Below are positions 53,031 through 61,968 of a DNA stretch of 64,000 nucleotides, piece by piece; position 1 is the stretch's first letter, and each line of letters opens with the position of its first letter. Position numbers and translations under genes: made by a program. Under the pieces are notes generated by a model. That model was not told where the DNA came from, did no database searches, and was given only the letters and a program-made list of their open reading frames with translations. Origin of the DNA: Marinobacter sp. 2_MG-2023 (GTDB lineage Bacteria; Pseudomonadota; Gammaproteobacteria; Pseudomonadales; Oleiphilaceae); NCBI RefSeq assembly GCF_030546935.1, contig NZ_JAUOPH010000002.1, forward strand, positions 62,001-126,000. The letters run 5' to 3'.

Positions 53031-53702
53031 ATGAACAGTTACTGGCCGGAATTCTTCACCGTGGCACTGGTACATTTACTGGCTGTTGCGAGCCCCGGGC
53101 CAGACTTTGCCGTGATGCTCCGGCAAGCATTATGTCAGAGCCGAAAAAACGCCTTGCTCACGTCAGCTGGTATTGGCGCAGGTATTCTGGTGCACGTGAG
53201 CTACTCGCTCCTAGGCATCGGCCTAGTAATCCAGCAGTCAATCATGCTCTTTACCATACTCAAGGTTGCCGGCGCGCTATACCTGACCTGGATTGCCGTG
53301 CAATGCCTGAAGGCCAGAGCCGGTGGCGTTTATGTGGACACGGAAACAGGCTCTCCCCAATCCGGTTTTGCCGCCTTGCGCCTGGGCTTTCTTACCAACG
53401 CTCTTAACCCCAAGGCCACGTTGTTCTTCGTTTCCTTGTTTTCCGTCATTATCAGTCCCGGAACCCCTGTAGCAGTTCAAGCAGGCTACGGCGTATACAT
53501 GGCTCTGGCGACTGCGTTCTGGTTCACTCTGGTGGCCGTTTTTTTCACGCTGCCTGCTGTGCGCAGAGGATTCAACCGCTTCGGACACTGGCTGGACCGG
53601 TTAATGGGCGGAATTCTCCTGCTGCTGGCCGGCCAACTCCTGTTCTCTACAGTGAGCGGAGCAGAGCTTCCGTCTGATCCCAGCACAGGCATGGATCAGT
53701 AA
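53031..53702 (+). CDS. LysE/RhtB-family amino-acid exporter
   Basis: 223 residues, about six TM segments. The signature VASPGPDFAVMLRQAL, GIGAGILVHVSYSLLG and LGFLTNALNPKATLFFVSLF mark the LysE/RhtB family, which exports amino acids such as threonine, homoserine or lysine by proton exchange. The last 56 bp overlap the end of the convergent DAHP synthase gene on the other strand. Confidence 0.92.
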   Translation: MNSYWPEFFTVALVHLLAVASPGPDFAVMLRQALCQSRKNALLTSAGIGAGILVHVSYSLLGIGLVIQQSIMLFTILKVAGALYLTWIAVQCLKARAGGVYVDTETGSPQSGFAALRLGFLTNALNPKATLFFVSLFSVIISPGTPVAVQAGYGVYMALATAFWFTLVAVFFTLPAVRRGFNRFGHWLDRLMGGILLLLAGQLLFSTVSGAELPSDPSTGMDQ

Positions 53703-54699
53703 TAGAGCAGCCATAACGCAGATCATCACCGTCATCCTGCCGGCCAGCTTCGAGGAAGCTCTCCAGCATGAGGCCGCGAATACTGTTGCTACCAGCGCGC
53801 TTTTGGCGCATCACTTCACGGGCAACGTCAATCTGCCGCTCAGCCTGCTTGCAAGCATTGTCATGGCTGCAATCGACCATGATAGCGGCGCACAGGCCCG
53901 CGCCTGAAAGGCTTTGCGCGGCGTGTTGAATGCTCACTTCATCGTAATTGGTGATACCCCGTCCACCACGCAGCACCAGATGAGTGTCTGGATTACCCCG
54001 GGTACTCACCATGACCGGCGCGCCATTGGCGGAAACGCCCAGATGATGATGTGGGTGGGACCCCGACTTCATGGCGTTAATAGCAACGCTGATTCCCCCG
54101 TCGGTGCCATTTTTGAACCCGGCCGGCATAGGCAGGCCGCTTACCATCTCACGATGAATCTGCGATTCGGTAGTCCGCGCACCAATCGCTGTCCAGCTCA
54201 CAAGATCTCCAAGATAATCCATAGCAAAGGGGCTAAGTGCTTCAGTTGCGAGCGGTAAACCCATCTCGGCCAGATTCAGCAGCAATCGGCGTGAACGTAA
54301 CAAACCTTCGTTGAGATCACCGGCACCGGTGCGCTCAGGGTCGTATAACAACCCCTTCCAGCCTACGGTTGTTCTCGGTTTTTCGAGGTAGGCTCGCATG
54401 ACAATCAAAAACCGATCGCTGACCGCATCCGCCAGCACTTTTAGCTTTTTGCCATACTCCAGTGCTGCTACCTCGTCGTGGATTGAGCAAGGCCCGACCA
54501 CGATTAACGTGCGGTCGTCTTTGCCATGCAAAACGTCCCGCACAGCTTGCCGGTGCCTGTCGACTTGCCGAGCAAGCCGCTCGTCGATGGGTAATCGCTG
54601 CCGCAGCTCAGAAGGCGTTGGCAGTGCGGTTTCGTGCCGATGCGTTACTGTGGAGCTCATTGCCCGACCTTCCCCGGCGGTTTCCAAAGGCATGTTCAT
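53647..54699 (-). CDS. 3-deoxy-7-phosphoheptulonate synthase (class I DAHP synthase)
   Basis: 350 residues from the ATG at 54699, with AGGAA about 8 nt upstream. An in-frame ATG at 54732 is less likely because it lies on the hairpin. It condenses PEP and erythrose-4-phosphate, the first step of aromatic biosynthesis. Signatures are VVGPCSIHD, MRAYLEKPRTTVGWKGL, GARTTESQIHREM, GFKNGTDG, HHHLGVSANG and MVDCSHDNACK. It belongs to the AroF/G/H class; the feedback amino acid cannot be read safely. A terminator-like hairpin immediately upstream and a distant promoter suggest attenuation. The 3-prime end overlaps the LysE gene by 56 bp. Confidence 0.95.
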   Translation of the reverse strand: MNMPLETAGEGRAMSSTVTHRHETALPTPSELRQRLPIDERLARQVDRHRQAVRDVLHGKDDRTLIVVGPCSIHDEVAALEYGKKLKVLADAVSDRFLIVMRAYLEKPRTTVGWKGLLYDPERTGAGDLNEGLLRSRRLLLNLAEMGLPLATEALSPFAMDYLGDLVSWTAIGARTTESQIHREMVSGLPMPAGFKNGTDGGISVAINAMKSGSHPHHHLGVSANGAPVMVSTRGNPDTHLVLRGGRGITNYDEVSIQHAAQSLSGAGLCAAIMVDCSHDNACKQAERQIDVAREVMRQKRAGSNSIRGLMLESFLEAGRQDDGDDLRYGCSITDPCLCWDQTEALLRSL

Positions 54700-54730
54700 A
54701 TCTGTGTTCCTGTTTCCCTGCGTCAGAATC

Positions 54731-54768
54731 AAAAAAGCCCCGGCTGGGCTACCAGTCGGGGCTTTTTG
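54731..54768 (-). terminator. terminator-type hairpin in the DAHP synthase leader (candidate attenuator)
   Basis: AAAAAGCCCCG and CGGGGCTTTTT arms form a strong stem with a T run in either direction. It lies 32 bp upstream of the chosen DAHP synthase start, on its transcript, with no gene upstream to terminate. A second hairpin (CAGCCTGGG/CCCGGGCTG, 54779-54800) precedes it. The layout fits transcription attenuation. Confidence 0.6.
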
Positions 54769-54975
54769 AGTCCGACGGCAGCCTGGGTTTCCCGGGCTGC
54801 CATCCTCATTGTACGTTTGAAGAAGATGCTATGGGCGGCCCTGGATCTGGCTAAAATAAAAGCCATAACCAAGCCACCAAAAAAACACAGCAGCGACTGC
54901 CGCCACCGGCTTCTGGCCGAAAGCTTGCAGAACATTCAATTGACAGATCGCTTGTGTCGTCTTCATGCTTATCAA

Positions 54976-55003
54976 TATATACCCCGGGTTTTCAACTTGG
55001 CAA
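54976..55003 (-). promoter_or_regulatory. sigma-70-like promoter for DAHP synthase
   Basis: On the minus strand TTGCCA (55003-54998) and TATATA (54981-54976) are 16 bp apart. Transcription would start near 54969, giving a leader of about 270 nt that contains both hairpins. Within the leader, an open frame ending in the hairpin encodes Phe pairs (CFFGG, SIFFKR), but its translation is unproven. Confidence 0.45.
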
Positions 55004-55062
55004 CCCGTAACCGGTCTTTTTAGCAGAAAAACCGGATTTTTTCGGGAAACTGGGAGCCAGCA

Positions 55063-55851
55063 ATGACATTGAACCTACGGAATTACACCTTCCTGTTCTT
55101 CTTCGTTCTCACGCTTACAACCATATCAGGTGCTGGGTCAGCTTACGCTGAGTCTCGAGCCTACCAGCTCAATAACCGGCCTGGAGCAGATGTGGCCAGT
55201 CAGGTGCGGGAGCTGTATCAGGACGAGCCGATCTCCCTCACCGCTCGCGGGCAACAGCTTGTAGTTCGGGGCAATGAACAGCTGCTGGATGAAATCGGTA
55301 CGTTAATCGAAACCCTCGATGTAGCGCCCGCGCAGCTCCGAATCACAGTGCGCTCTACAGAAGATATCGGCGGCAAACGCTCTGGCGGTGGAGTCACTAC
55401 AACACGAAACGAAATTGGCGTTACCGTAGAGCGCAGGGTTACCAGCACTGGAGGCTCCCGGGAGCGAAGCCTGATGGTTATGGATGGGCAGTCAGCCCAT
55501 ATCACGTCAGGCCAGGTGCGCACCCTACCCTTTGCGGTGCAGGGAGGTAAAAACCCGGCGGCCATCTTTGAGCAAGTAGAAACACGCAGTGGATTCGTTG
55601 TCAGTCCTCATGTGATTTCCGACCGCGCAGTAGAGTTGAACGTTATGTCTTTTGAAGCAGATCCTGCGGAGCTGAAAGGGTACGAAACCCAGGCCGTCGT
55701 CACGATTCGCAGAGTGGAGCCTGGCCAATGGGTATCTCTTGGCAGCACTTCAACCGAATCGACCAGCAGACAATCAGGTATTGCTTACAGCGTTAACAGC
55801 AGCAAGTCAGACAACCGGAGCTTCGAAGTTAAGGTCGACGTTATTCACTGA
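55063..55851 (+). CDS. secretin N-domain-like periplasmic protein
   Basis: 262 residues with a signal peptide (cleavage near SAYA/ES). The N-terminal part (about 30-90) resembles the NolW/secretin N-domain (YQLNNRPGADVASQVRELYQ, LVVRGNEQLLDEIGTLIETL, DVAPAQLRITVRST). A beta-rich C-terminus resembles an isolated part of a secretin channel (SAHITSGQVRTLPF, GFVVSPHVI). It is too short for a full secretin, and no type II or IV apparatus is adjacent. It converges on the J-domain gene with 3 bp between stops. Function unknown. Confidence 0.7.
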   Translation: MTLNLRNYTFLFFFVLTLTTISGAGSAYAESRAYQLNNRPGADVASQVRELYQDEPISLTARGQQLVVRGNEQLLDEIGTLIETLDVAPAQLRITVRSTEDIGGKRSGGGVTTTRNEIGVTVERRVTSTGGSRERSLMVMDGQSAHITSGQVRTLPFAVQGGKNPAAIFEQVETRSGFVVSPHVISDRAVELNVMSFEADPAELKGYETQAVVTIRRVEPGQWVSLGSTSTESTSRQSGIAYSVNSSKSDNRSFEVKVDVIH

Positions 55852-55854
55852 GGC

Positions 55855-56355
55855 CTAGACCCTGTTGCGCAGCAATACACTTTTGGCTTCGTTGATCTTT
55901 GCGGCAAGGTAATCACTTCCACCACGGTCGGGGTGCATTTTCTGCATCAGCCGCCGGTGAGCCATAACGACGTCGTCTTTTGTGCAAGCCGCACTGACAC
56001 CCAGTATTTCGCACGCCTCACGCTCAGACATTGCATTACTCGGCAAGGGTCCCGCCTGCCCCCCGCTCGACCCGTGCCCATTGCCAGCATCCCTCGTGCC
56101 CGAAAAAAAGCGATTCAATGCAGGTATAAACCGAACAAGCTCTGGCAGTTTACGCAACAGTGGAATTAACGCTGCGACTGCAGCCGTCAACACGTGCACC
56201 CGGCCGGTAAGAACCATGAACGCAAGGAAAGCTCCCCCAACAACCAGTACAAGCTTCCAGGTGGCGGCTTTCTTTTTCTCTGCAGATAATCCGCCCCATT
56301 GTTTCAGAATCACAAAGACGGCTGCCGCCAGGGCGATTCCCAATATCCACTGCAT
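55855..56355 (-). CDS. membrane-anchored J-domain protein
   Basis: 166 residues from the ATG at 56355 (AAGGAT upstream); the frame extends to 56394 without support. Two hydrophobic segments (about 3-20 and 35-52) precede a Gly/Ser linker and a C-terminal J-domain (about 107-166) with [17 protein letters not shown] and the essential HPD in [13 protein letters not shown]. It resembles DjlA/TIM14-like proteins that recruit DnaK to membranes. Its partner is not evident nearby. Confidence 0.86.
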   Translation of the reverse strand: MQWILGIALAAAVFVILKQWGGLSAEKKKAATWKLVLVVGGAFLAFMVLTGRVHVLTAAVAALIPLLRKLPELVRFIPALNRFFSGTRDAGNGHGSSGGQAGPLPSNAMSEREACEILGVSAACTKDDVVMAHRRLMQKMHPDRGGSDYLAAKINEAKSVLLRNRV

Positions 56356-56595
56356 GATTGATCCTTTAGTGAGGTAAAATCGTAATTCTGTCACCTAAAA
56401 TGACGACAATGCTAAAGACAAATACCTACAAACCGGTGACAAATGCACATCGGATTTTGTAGGATGCTATTCTTTGTCGTTAATCAATATTTCCGCATCC
56501 ATACAGTCTGCTGTTGTGCACCGACCCGGAGAGGCCACTTCCCTTTCCGCTCGACGCAAAACCCGGACAAGTTAGAGCATTCCAGGACCTGAACT

Positions 56596-57699
56596 ATGCG
56601 CACTGCTTCCCGCTTCCTGATCGCAATCGTTTTTCTTGGCGTCGTGCTTGGCGGCATCTTCGGCTATAAGTTTTACCAATTCGGGAAGATGGGAGAACAA
56701 ATGTCCCAGCCCCAACCGCCTGCGCAAATATCCGCCACCAAAGCACAAACAGAAAGTTGGACACCTTCCGTCAAGGCTGTGGGCAGCATCACGGCCATTA
56801 ACGGTATCGAGGTAGCCAACGAAGTTCCGGGCGTTATTAAAAGCATTAACTTTGAATCCGGTGACTCCGTCAAGCAAGGCGACATTCTTATACGCCTGGA
56901 CACCGCAATCGAAGATGCGGCCCTACGTACCCGCCGTGCGGAATCGCAACTGGCAGAGCAGGAATTCAAGCGCATATCAGATCTGCTCCCGAAACGTGCT
57001 GTATCCCAGTCCCAGTATGACGAATCCAAAGCGAATTTCGACGCCGCACGTGCGCGTGTGAATGAATCAGAAGCGCAATTGAGCAAGAAAGTAATCCGTG
57101 CTCCGTTCGACGGCACCCTCGGTATTCGAATGGTAGACCAAGGCGAATACATTGCCACCGGCACACCGATCGTTGAGATCAACATGCTCGACCCGATCTA
57201 TGTGGACTACACCTTGTCCGAGAAGAACCTGCCGGATGTTGCCCGAGACTATGCAGTTGTTGCTACCGTGGCAGCTGTGCCGGGCCAGGAGTTCGAAGGC
57301 AAGGTCAGTGCCATTAACACCTCCGTAAACCCCGAAACCCGCACCGTCCGCGTTCGTGCGACTCTGGATAATCCCGAAGGCCTCCTGCGTCCGGGCATGT
57401 TTGCAACCATACTCACCAGGCAGCCAGAGGACAACGAGGTTGTTACCGTGCCCCGCACCGCCATTTCCTACAATACTTATGGCGATTTCGTCTTTGCCGT
57501 TGAAGAGAACGATGAAGGTGCACTGATTGTTAATCGCCGCTCAATCACTGCAGGCCAGACCCGCGACACGCGGGTTGCCATTCTTTCCGGCCTTGAAGCA
57601 GACGAGACTGTCGTGTCCAAAGGATTGCTGAGACTCCGTGCCGGTCAAAAGGTCGAGATTCAGGATGAAGAAGAGCAGCCGCAGGAGGCATCTGAGTAA
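56596..57699 (+). CDS. RND efflux periplasmic adaptor (MFP)
   Basis: 367 residues, with a single N-terminal anchor (about 7-25). Lipoyl half-motifs lie in INGIEVANEVPGVIKSINFE and KVIRAPFDGTLGIRMVDQGE, with a coiled coil between (LRTRRAESQLAEQEFKRISD). It links the RND pump to an outer-membrane channel. The stop overlaps the pump gene by one base (TAATG). No outer-membrane factor is encoded nearby, so a TolC-like partner from elsewhere is needed. Confidence 0.94.
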   Translation: MRTASRFLIAIVFLGVVLGGIFGYKFYQFGKMGEQMSQPQPPAQISATKAQTESWTPSVKAVGSITAINGIEVANEVPGVIKSINFESGDSVKQGDILIRLDTAIEDAALRTRRAESQLAEQEFKRISDLLPKRAVSQSQYDESKANFDAARARVNESEAQLSKKVIRAPFDGTLGIRMVDQGEYIATGTPIVEINMLDPIYVDYTLSEKNLPDVARDYAVVATVAAVPGQEFEGKVSAINTSVNPETRTVRVRATLDNPEGLLRPGMFATILTRQPEDNEVVTVPRTAISYNTYGDFVFAVEENDEGALIVNRRSITAGQTRDTRVAILSGLEADETVVSKGLLRLRAGQKVEIQDEEEQPQEASE

Positions 57700-60600
57700 T
57701 GCGATTCACCGACATTTTCATCCATCGTCCCGTACTGGCGACGGTTGTCAGCCTGCTTATCCTGCTGCTCGGTGCCCGAGCTGCCATGGAGATGGAGATC
57801 CGGCAATATCCGGAGCTCGAGAGCACCACGGTTACGGTCACAACGGCCTATCCGGGCGCCAGTTCGGACCTGATCAAAGGCTTTATCACGACCCCACTGC
57901 AGCAGGCTATTGCAGAGGCCAGCGGCATCGATTACCTGACCTCTACGAGTTCACAGGGCACGTCGACCATTGAAGCCAAAATGGTACTGAACTACGACGC
58001 CAACGCCGCCCTGGCCGAAATACAGGCAAAAGTCGCCAGCCAGCGTAACGTTCTTCCTGCCGACGCCCAGGACCCGGTTATCACTTCGAGCACAGGCGAC
58101 TCAACGGCATTGATGTACATCGCCTTCTACAGTTCAGAAATGGCCGTTCCGCAGATTACCGATTACCTGACCCGAGTTGTGCAACCAAGAATTCAGGCGC
58201 TGCCCGGCGTTGGTAAAGCACAACTGCTTGGCCGTAAGTTTGCCCTGCGTGTCTGGCTCGACCCGGAACGCCTGGCTGCCGTTGACATGACACCCACGGA
58301 AGTTGTGGCCAAACTGCGTGCCAACAACTATCAGGCCGCCGTAGGTAATACCAAAGGCACCTATACCGAAGTCAGCATGACCAGCGATACCGATGTGGCG
58401 GACCCGGACGAGTTCCGCAATCTGGTAGTCAAACAGGCCAATGGAACCCAAATTCGACTCCAGGACATTGCCCGGGTTGAGCTAGGTTCAGAGACCTATA
58501 GCGCCCTGGCGCTCTACAAGGGCCAGCCTGCAACTTATGTGGCGATAGAACTGGCGCCCGGCGCCAACCCGCTCACTGTGGCAGGCCTGGTAAAAGGTGA
58601 CCTGCCGGAGATCGAAAGCCAACTGCCGAGCGACCTGAACGTAAGGCTTGCCTACGATGCTTCAGACTTTATTGATGACTCTATAAACGAAGTTATCCGA
58701 ACCCTTATTGAAGCCATGGGTATCGTACTCGTGGTGGTATTTTTGTGCCTGGGATCCATCCGGGCATCCATCGTCCCTTCTGTAGCGGTTCCGCTGTCCC
58801 TTATTGGCGGTGCCTTTTTCATGCTGATGTTCGGTTTCTCCCTGAACCTGCTGACGTTGCTATCCATGGTTCTGGCCATTGGGCTGGTGGTAGACGACGC
58901 CATCATCATGGTGGAAAACGTACACCGGCATATTGAAGAAGGTGAGTCACGGTTTGACGCGGCGCTTCATGGCGCACGGGAAATGGCTGTGCCCATCATA
59001 GCCATGACCACGACCCTGGTTGCAGTTTATGCCCCCATCGGCTTTATGGGCGGCCTGGTGGGCTCTCTGTTTACCGAGTTCGCATTCACGCTGGCAGGTA
59101 CGGTGGTAATTTCGGGTATCGTTGCACTGACACTTTCTCCAATGCTGTCCGCAAAGGTCCTGAAGCCGCATGGCGATCCGGGAAAATTCGAGGGCCTTGT
59201 AGAGCGCGTGTTCAACGGCATCTCTTCAGGTTATAAAACCGCGCTCGGTTCCCTGATGCAAACCAAATCCGTAGTGGTATTTTTTGCTCTGGTTGTATTG
59301 GGCTCTATCTATTTCATGGCAATGATGAGCCAGAACGAGCTGGCACCCACTGAAGATCAGGGCATTCTGTTCTATCAGGGCCTGGGACCACAGACATCCA
59401 CTCTGGATTATCTTCTGGAGCATGGAGAGGAGGTTCAGCAGCGCTTGGCCACAGTACCCGGCTACGCAGAGGACTTCATGATCGTTGGTATCACGGCTCC
59501 CAATGCGGTATTCGGTGGTTTCAAAATGGAGCCCTGGAGCAAGCGGGAAATTAGCCAGTTCGAGGTTCAACCCCAGCTCGACGCCGAGCTCAAACAGGTC
59601 ACGGGCCTGCAAACAGCGGTCTTCCCGCAACCGGCACTCCCGGGCTCTGGCGGCGGTCTGCCGTTCCAGTTTGTTATCACGACGGGCAACAGCTACGAAC
59701 AGCTTGATCAAGTGGCTGACGAATTGCTGGGTAAAGCCATGGGCAGCGGCAACTTCATGTTCCTGCAAAAGTCCATCAACTTCGACCGCCCGGTGACACG
59801 TATCAACGTCGATCGTGACCGGGTTGCAGATCTGGGCCTCTCCATGCAGGACGTGGGGCAGTCGATATCCAGTATGCTTGGCGGCGGATACATTAACCGC
59901 TTCAGCATGGAAGGCAGGTCCTATCAGGTAATCCCTCAGGTAGACCAACAATTTCGTCTGGATGAGCAGGCGCTGAATGATTACTACATCCGCTCGGGCT
60001 CAGGCACGCTTGTACCTTTGAGCAGCGTTGTAAGCTTTACCCACGACGTAGAGCCTTCAAACCGAACACAATTCAACCAGCAAAACTCTTTGACGCTGCA
60101 GGGAGTGGTGATGCCGGGCGTGGCCGCAGGTACGGCCATGGAATTCGTGCAACAGACAGCAGACGAAATATTCCCGCAGGGCTTCACTTATGATTACACC
60201 GGGCAGAGCAGACAGTTGGCAAACCAGGGCAGTGCACTGGTTGTAACCTTCTTCCTGTCTCTGCTGGTTATCTATCTGGTGCTCGCGGCTCAGTTCGAAA
60301 GCTGGCGCGATCCGTTCATCATTCTCGTATCCGTGCCTATGTCAGTGGCCGGTGCCATGGCGTTTATCGTACTTGGCTTCGCAACGATGAACATTTATAC
60401 CCAGGTAGGTCTGATCACCCTCATCGGGGTGGTGTCAAAGAACGGCATACTCATCGTGGAGTTTGCCAACCAGCTCCAGAAGGAAAAAGGACTGAATAAA
60501 GTAGATGCGGTTATTGAAGCGGCGGCTATCCGTCTTCGCCCGATCATCATGACATCTCTGGCGCTGATTTTTGCCATGGTGCCGCTGCTCCTCGCAGCTG

Positions 60601-60776
60601 GCCCGGGCGCAGAAAGCCGCTTTGCCATCGGGTTGACCATCAGTGCCGGCTTGGGCATTGGTACTTTGTTCACTGTTTTCGTACTCCCAGCGTTCTACAT
60701 TTTGCTGGCTCGCGATCACAACGAGGAACAGGAAGATAAAAACACTCTTCCTGAAACGGCGCCGACCCGTTCATAG
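57699..60776 (+). CDS. RND multidrug efflux permease
   Basis: 1025 residues, the size of AcrB/MexF-class pumps. TM4 carries the proton-relay Asp pair in LAIGLVVDDAIIMVENVHRH. Other signatures are MRFTDIFIHRPVLATVVSLL, QYPELESTTVTV, TLIGVVSKNGILIVEFANQL and RLRPIIMTSLALIFAMVPLL. It uses the proton gradient to export hydrophobic compounds or drugs. Substrates are not predictable from sequence alone. The AraC regulator at 60840 is convergent and a candidate regulator. Confidence 0.95.
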   Translation: MRFTDIFIHRPVLATVVSLLILLLGARAAMEMEIRQYPELESTTVTVTTAYPGASSDLIKGFITTPLQQAIAEASGIDYLTSTSSQGTSTIEAKMVLNYDANAALAEIQAKVASQRNVLPADAQDPVITSSTGDSTALMYIAFYSSEMAVPQITDYLTRVVQPRIQALPGVGKAQLLGRKFALRVWLDPERLAAVDMTPTEVVAKLRANNYQAAVGNTKGTYTEVSMTSDTDVADPDEFRNLVVKQANGTQIRLQDIARVELGSETYSALALYKGQPATYVAIELAPGANPLTVAGLVKGDLPEIESQLPSDLNVRLAYDASDFIDDSINEVIRTLIEAMGIVLVVVFLCLGSIRASIVPSVAVPLSLIGGAFFMLMFGFSLNLLTLLSMVLAIGLVVDDAIIMVENVHRHIEEGESRFDAALHGAREMAVPIIAMTTTLVAVYAPIGFMGGLVGSLFTEFAFTLAGTVVISGIVALTLSPMLSAKVLKPHGDPGKFEGLVERVFNGISSGYKTALGSLMQTKSVVVFFALVVLGSIYFMAMMSQNELAPTEDQGILFYQGLGPQTSTLDYLLEHGEEVQQRLATVPGYAEDFMIVGITAPNAVFGGFKMEPWSKREISQFEVQPQLDAELKQVTGLQTAVFPQPALPGSGGGLPFQFVITTGNSYEQLDQVADELLGKAMGSGNFMFLQKSINFDRPVTRINVDRDRVADLGLSMQDVGQSISSMLGGGYINRFSMEGRSYQVIPQVDQQFRLDEQALNDYYIRSGSGTLVPLSSVVSFTHDVEPSNRTQFNQQNSLTLQGVVMPGVAAGTAMEFVQQTADEIFPQGFTYDYTGQSRQLANQGSALVVTFFLSLLVIYLVLAAQFESWRDPFIILVSVPMSVAGAMAFIVLGFATMNIYTQVGLITLIGVVSKNGILIVEFANQLQKEKGLNKVDAVIEAAAIRLRPIIMTSLALIFAMVPLLLAAGPGAESRFAIGLTISAGLGIGTLFTVFVLPAFYILLARDHNEEQEDKNTLPETAPTRS

Positions 60777-60794
60777 CTGATCAGCGCGAGACGT

Positions 60795-60832
60795 AAAAGC
60801 CCGGCTAGCCTCAAGGCCAGCCGGGCTTTTTA
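60795..60832. terminator. bidirectional terminator between RND pump and AraC gene
   Basis: AAAAGCCCGGCT (60795-60806) pairs perfectly with AGCCGGGCTTTT (60819-60830), with T runs in both directions. Confidence 0.9.
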
Positions 60833-60839
60833 TTAACTC

Positions 60840-61802
60840 TCAACCCTGCTCCACCTCTTCGCAGGCCTCAACTTCTGAACTGCAAAAACGCTGGCGGCCC
60901 CGAACTGTCTTGCTGGGTAACTCGCCAAAGTGCTCACGATATAACGCAGAAAAACGGCCCAGATGGGAAAACCCTTCATCCGCTGCATGGCGTGAGATGT
61001 GGGGCTCACCGATCTGGCAGTCCACCAGGCGACGCCGCACCCGAATAAGGCGCTGACGCTGGTAAAACCGGTAGGGCGTCATCCCCGTGTTGTGCTTCAT
61101 GAGGTAATAAAGATTACGTTCACTCGCACCCGAATAACTGGCGAGTTCCTGCAGGTTAAATTCCCATGATGGGTTCTGCTCAATCTTTTCAATCGTCCGC
61201 AACAGACGCCAATCCGTCGGCTCCGCGCCCGGAACATCCGCCAACTGACCGCCAGCCTGGCACTTTGCCAACTGGCTAAACAGCTCGCGAGTAAGCGCTT
61301 TCGCATGTGCATGATCAACATAGAATTTGATGTTTTCGAGGTAACGCTTTAACAAGGGCGCTATGGCCAGCAGTTGATGGGTGCCTGTCGATGGCATCAC
61401 AGCAGAGTACTGGTGCGCCGGCTTCATGATAAAAAGCTGGCTACTCTCTGCGAGCTTGAGGTCAAACACCTTCTTCGGGCAAACCCAGGTTGGCACCTCC
61501 AACGACTGCCAGGCTTCACCGGACGGGGCCATTGATACCTCGCTGTCCGGTGAAAATAACAGCAACGAGCCGCCACGCAACTGGCAGTTCCCTAACTCCC
61601 TATATTGATTTGTTTGAAGACAGACCGTGCTGCCCGACGCGGTAGCAAGCTCAGCCAGCCCGCCCATTGGACCGGTATTGCCACCCATTGGGCCAGTATT
61701 ATGGTGAGATCGGCACTCTGTAATTGAAAGTCCGGACGCCACGCCTATGGCCCGGCACCAGGTATCGCATCGCGCCCTGCTGAGACAAAGATACGCGTCC
61801 AT
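60840..61802 (-). CDS. AraC-family transcriptional regulator
   Basis: 320 residues from the ATG at 61802 (TAAGG upstream); ATG at 61829 and 61895 are in frame but less supported. The C-terminal AraC domain (about 195-300) has LQELASYSGASERNLYYLMK and ISRHAADEGFSHLGRFSALY. The N-terminal ligand-binding part resembles the OruR/FeaR-type group of regulators. It has an unusual NTGPMGG heptad repeated twice in tandem. It lies next to the RND pump, but regulation of that pump is only inferred from position. Confidence 0.87.
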   Translation of the reverse strand: MDAYLCLSRARCDTWCRAIGVASGLSITECRSHHNTGPMGGNTGPMGGLAELATASGSTVCLQTNQYRELGNCQLRGGSLLLFSPDSEVSMAPSGEAWQSLEVPTWVCPKKVFDLKLAESSQLFIMKPAHQYSAVMPSTGTHQLLAIAPLLKRYLENIKFYVDHAHAKALTRELFSQLAKCQAGGQLADVPGAEPTDWRLLRTIEKIEQNPSWEFNLQELASYSGASERNLYYLMKHNTGMTPYRFYQRQRLIRVRRRLVDCQIGEPHISRHAADEGFSHLGRFSALYREHFGELPSKTVRGRQRFCSSEVEACEEVEQG

Positions 61803-61968
61803 CTCAGGCCTTATTATTGGTTTTCTCATAAGTACGGCAAATCTGAGGTTATCGAAGGTGTGCTGCGCTTTTTTTCTACACTTTAATTGCAACAATCTAG
61901 AACAATAGCCCTCATCACCTTGGCCGTATCTTGCAAATCACCCGAAAGGCGAGCCTCAATTTCAGTAT

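Noticed and set aside
54729..54803. 24-residue leader peptide before DAHP synthase as a classic aromatic attenuator peptide
   Set aside because: It is not rich in Phe, Tyr or Trp, and the GAGG directly abuts the ATG. Only the hairpin and long leader are supported.
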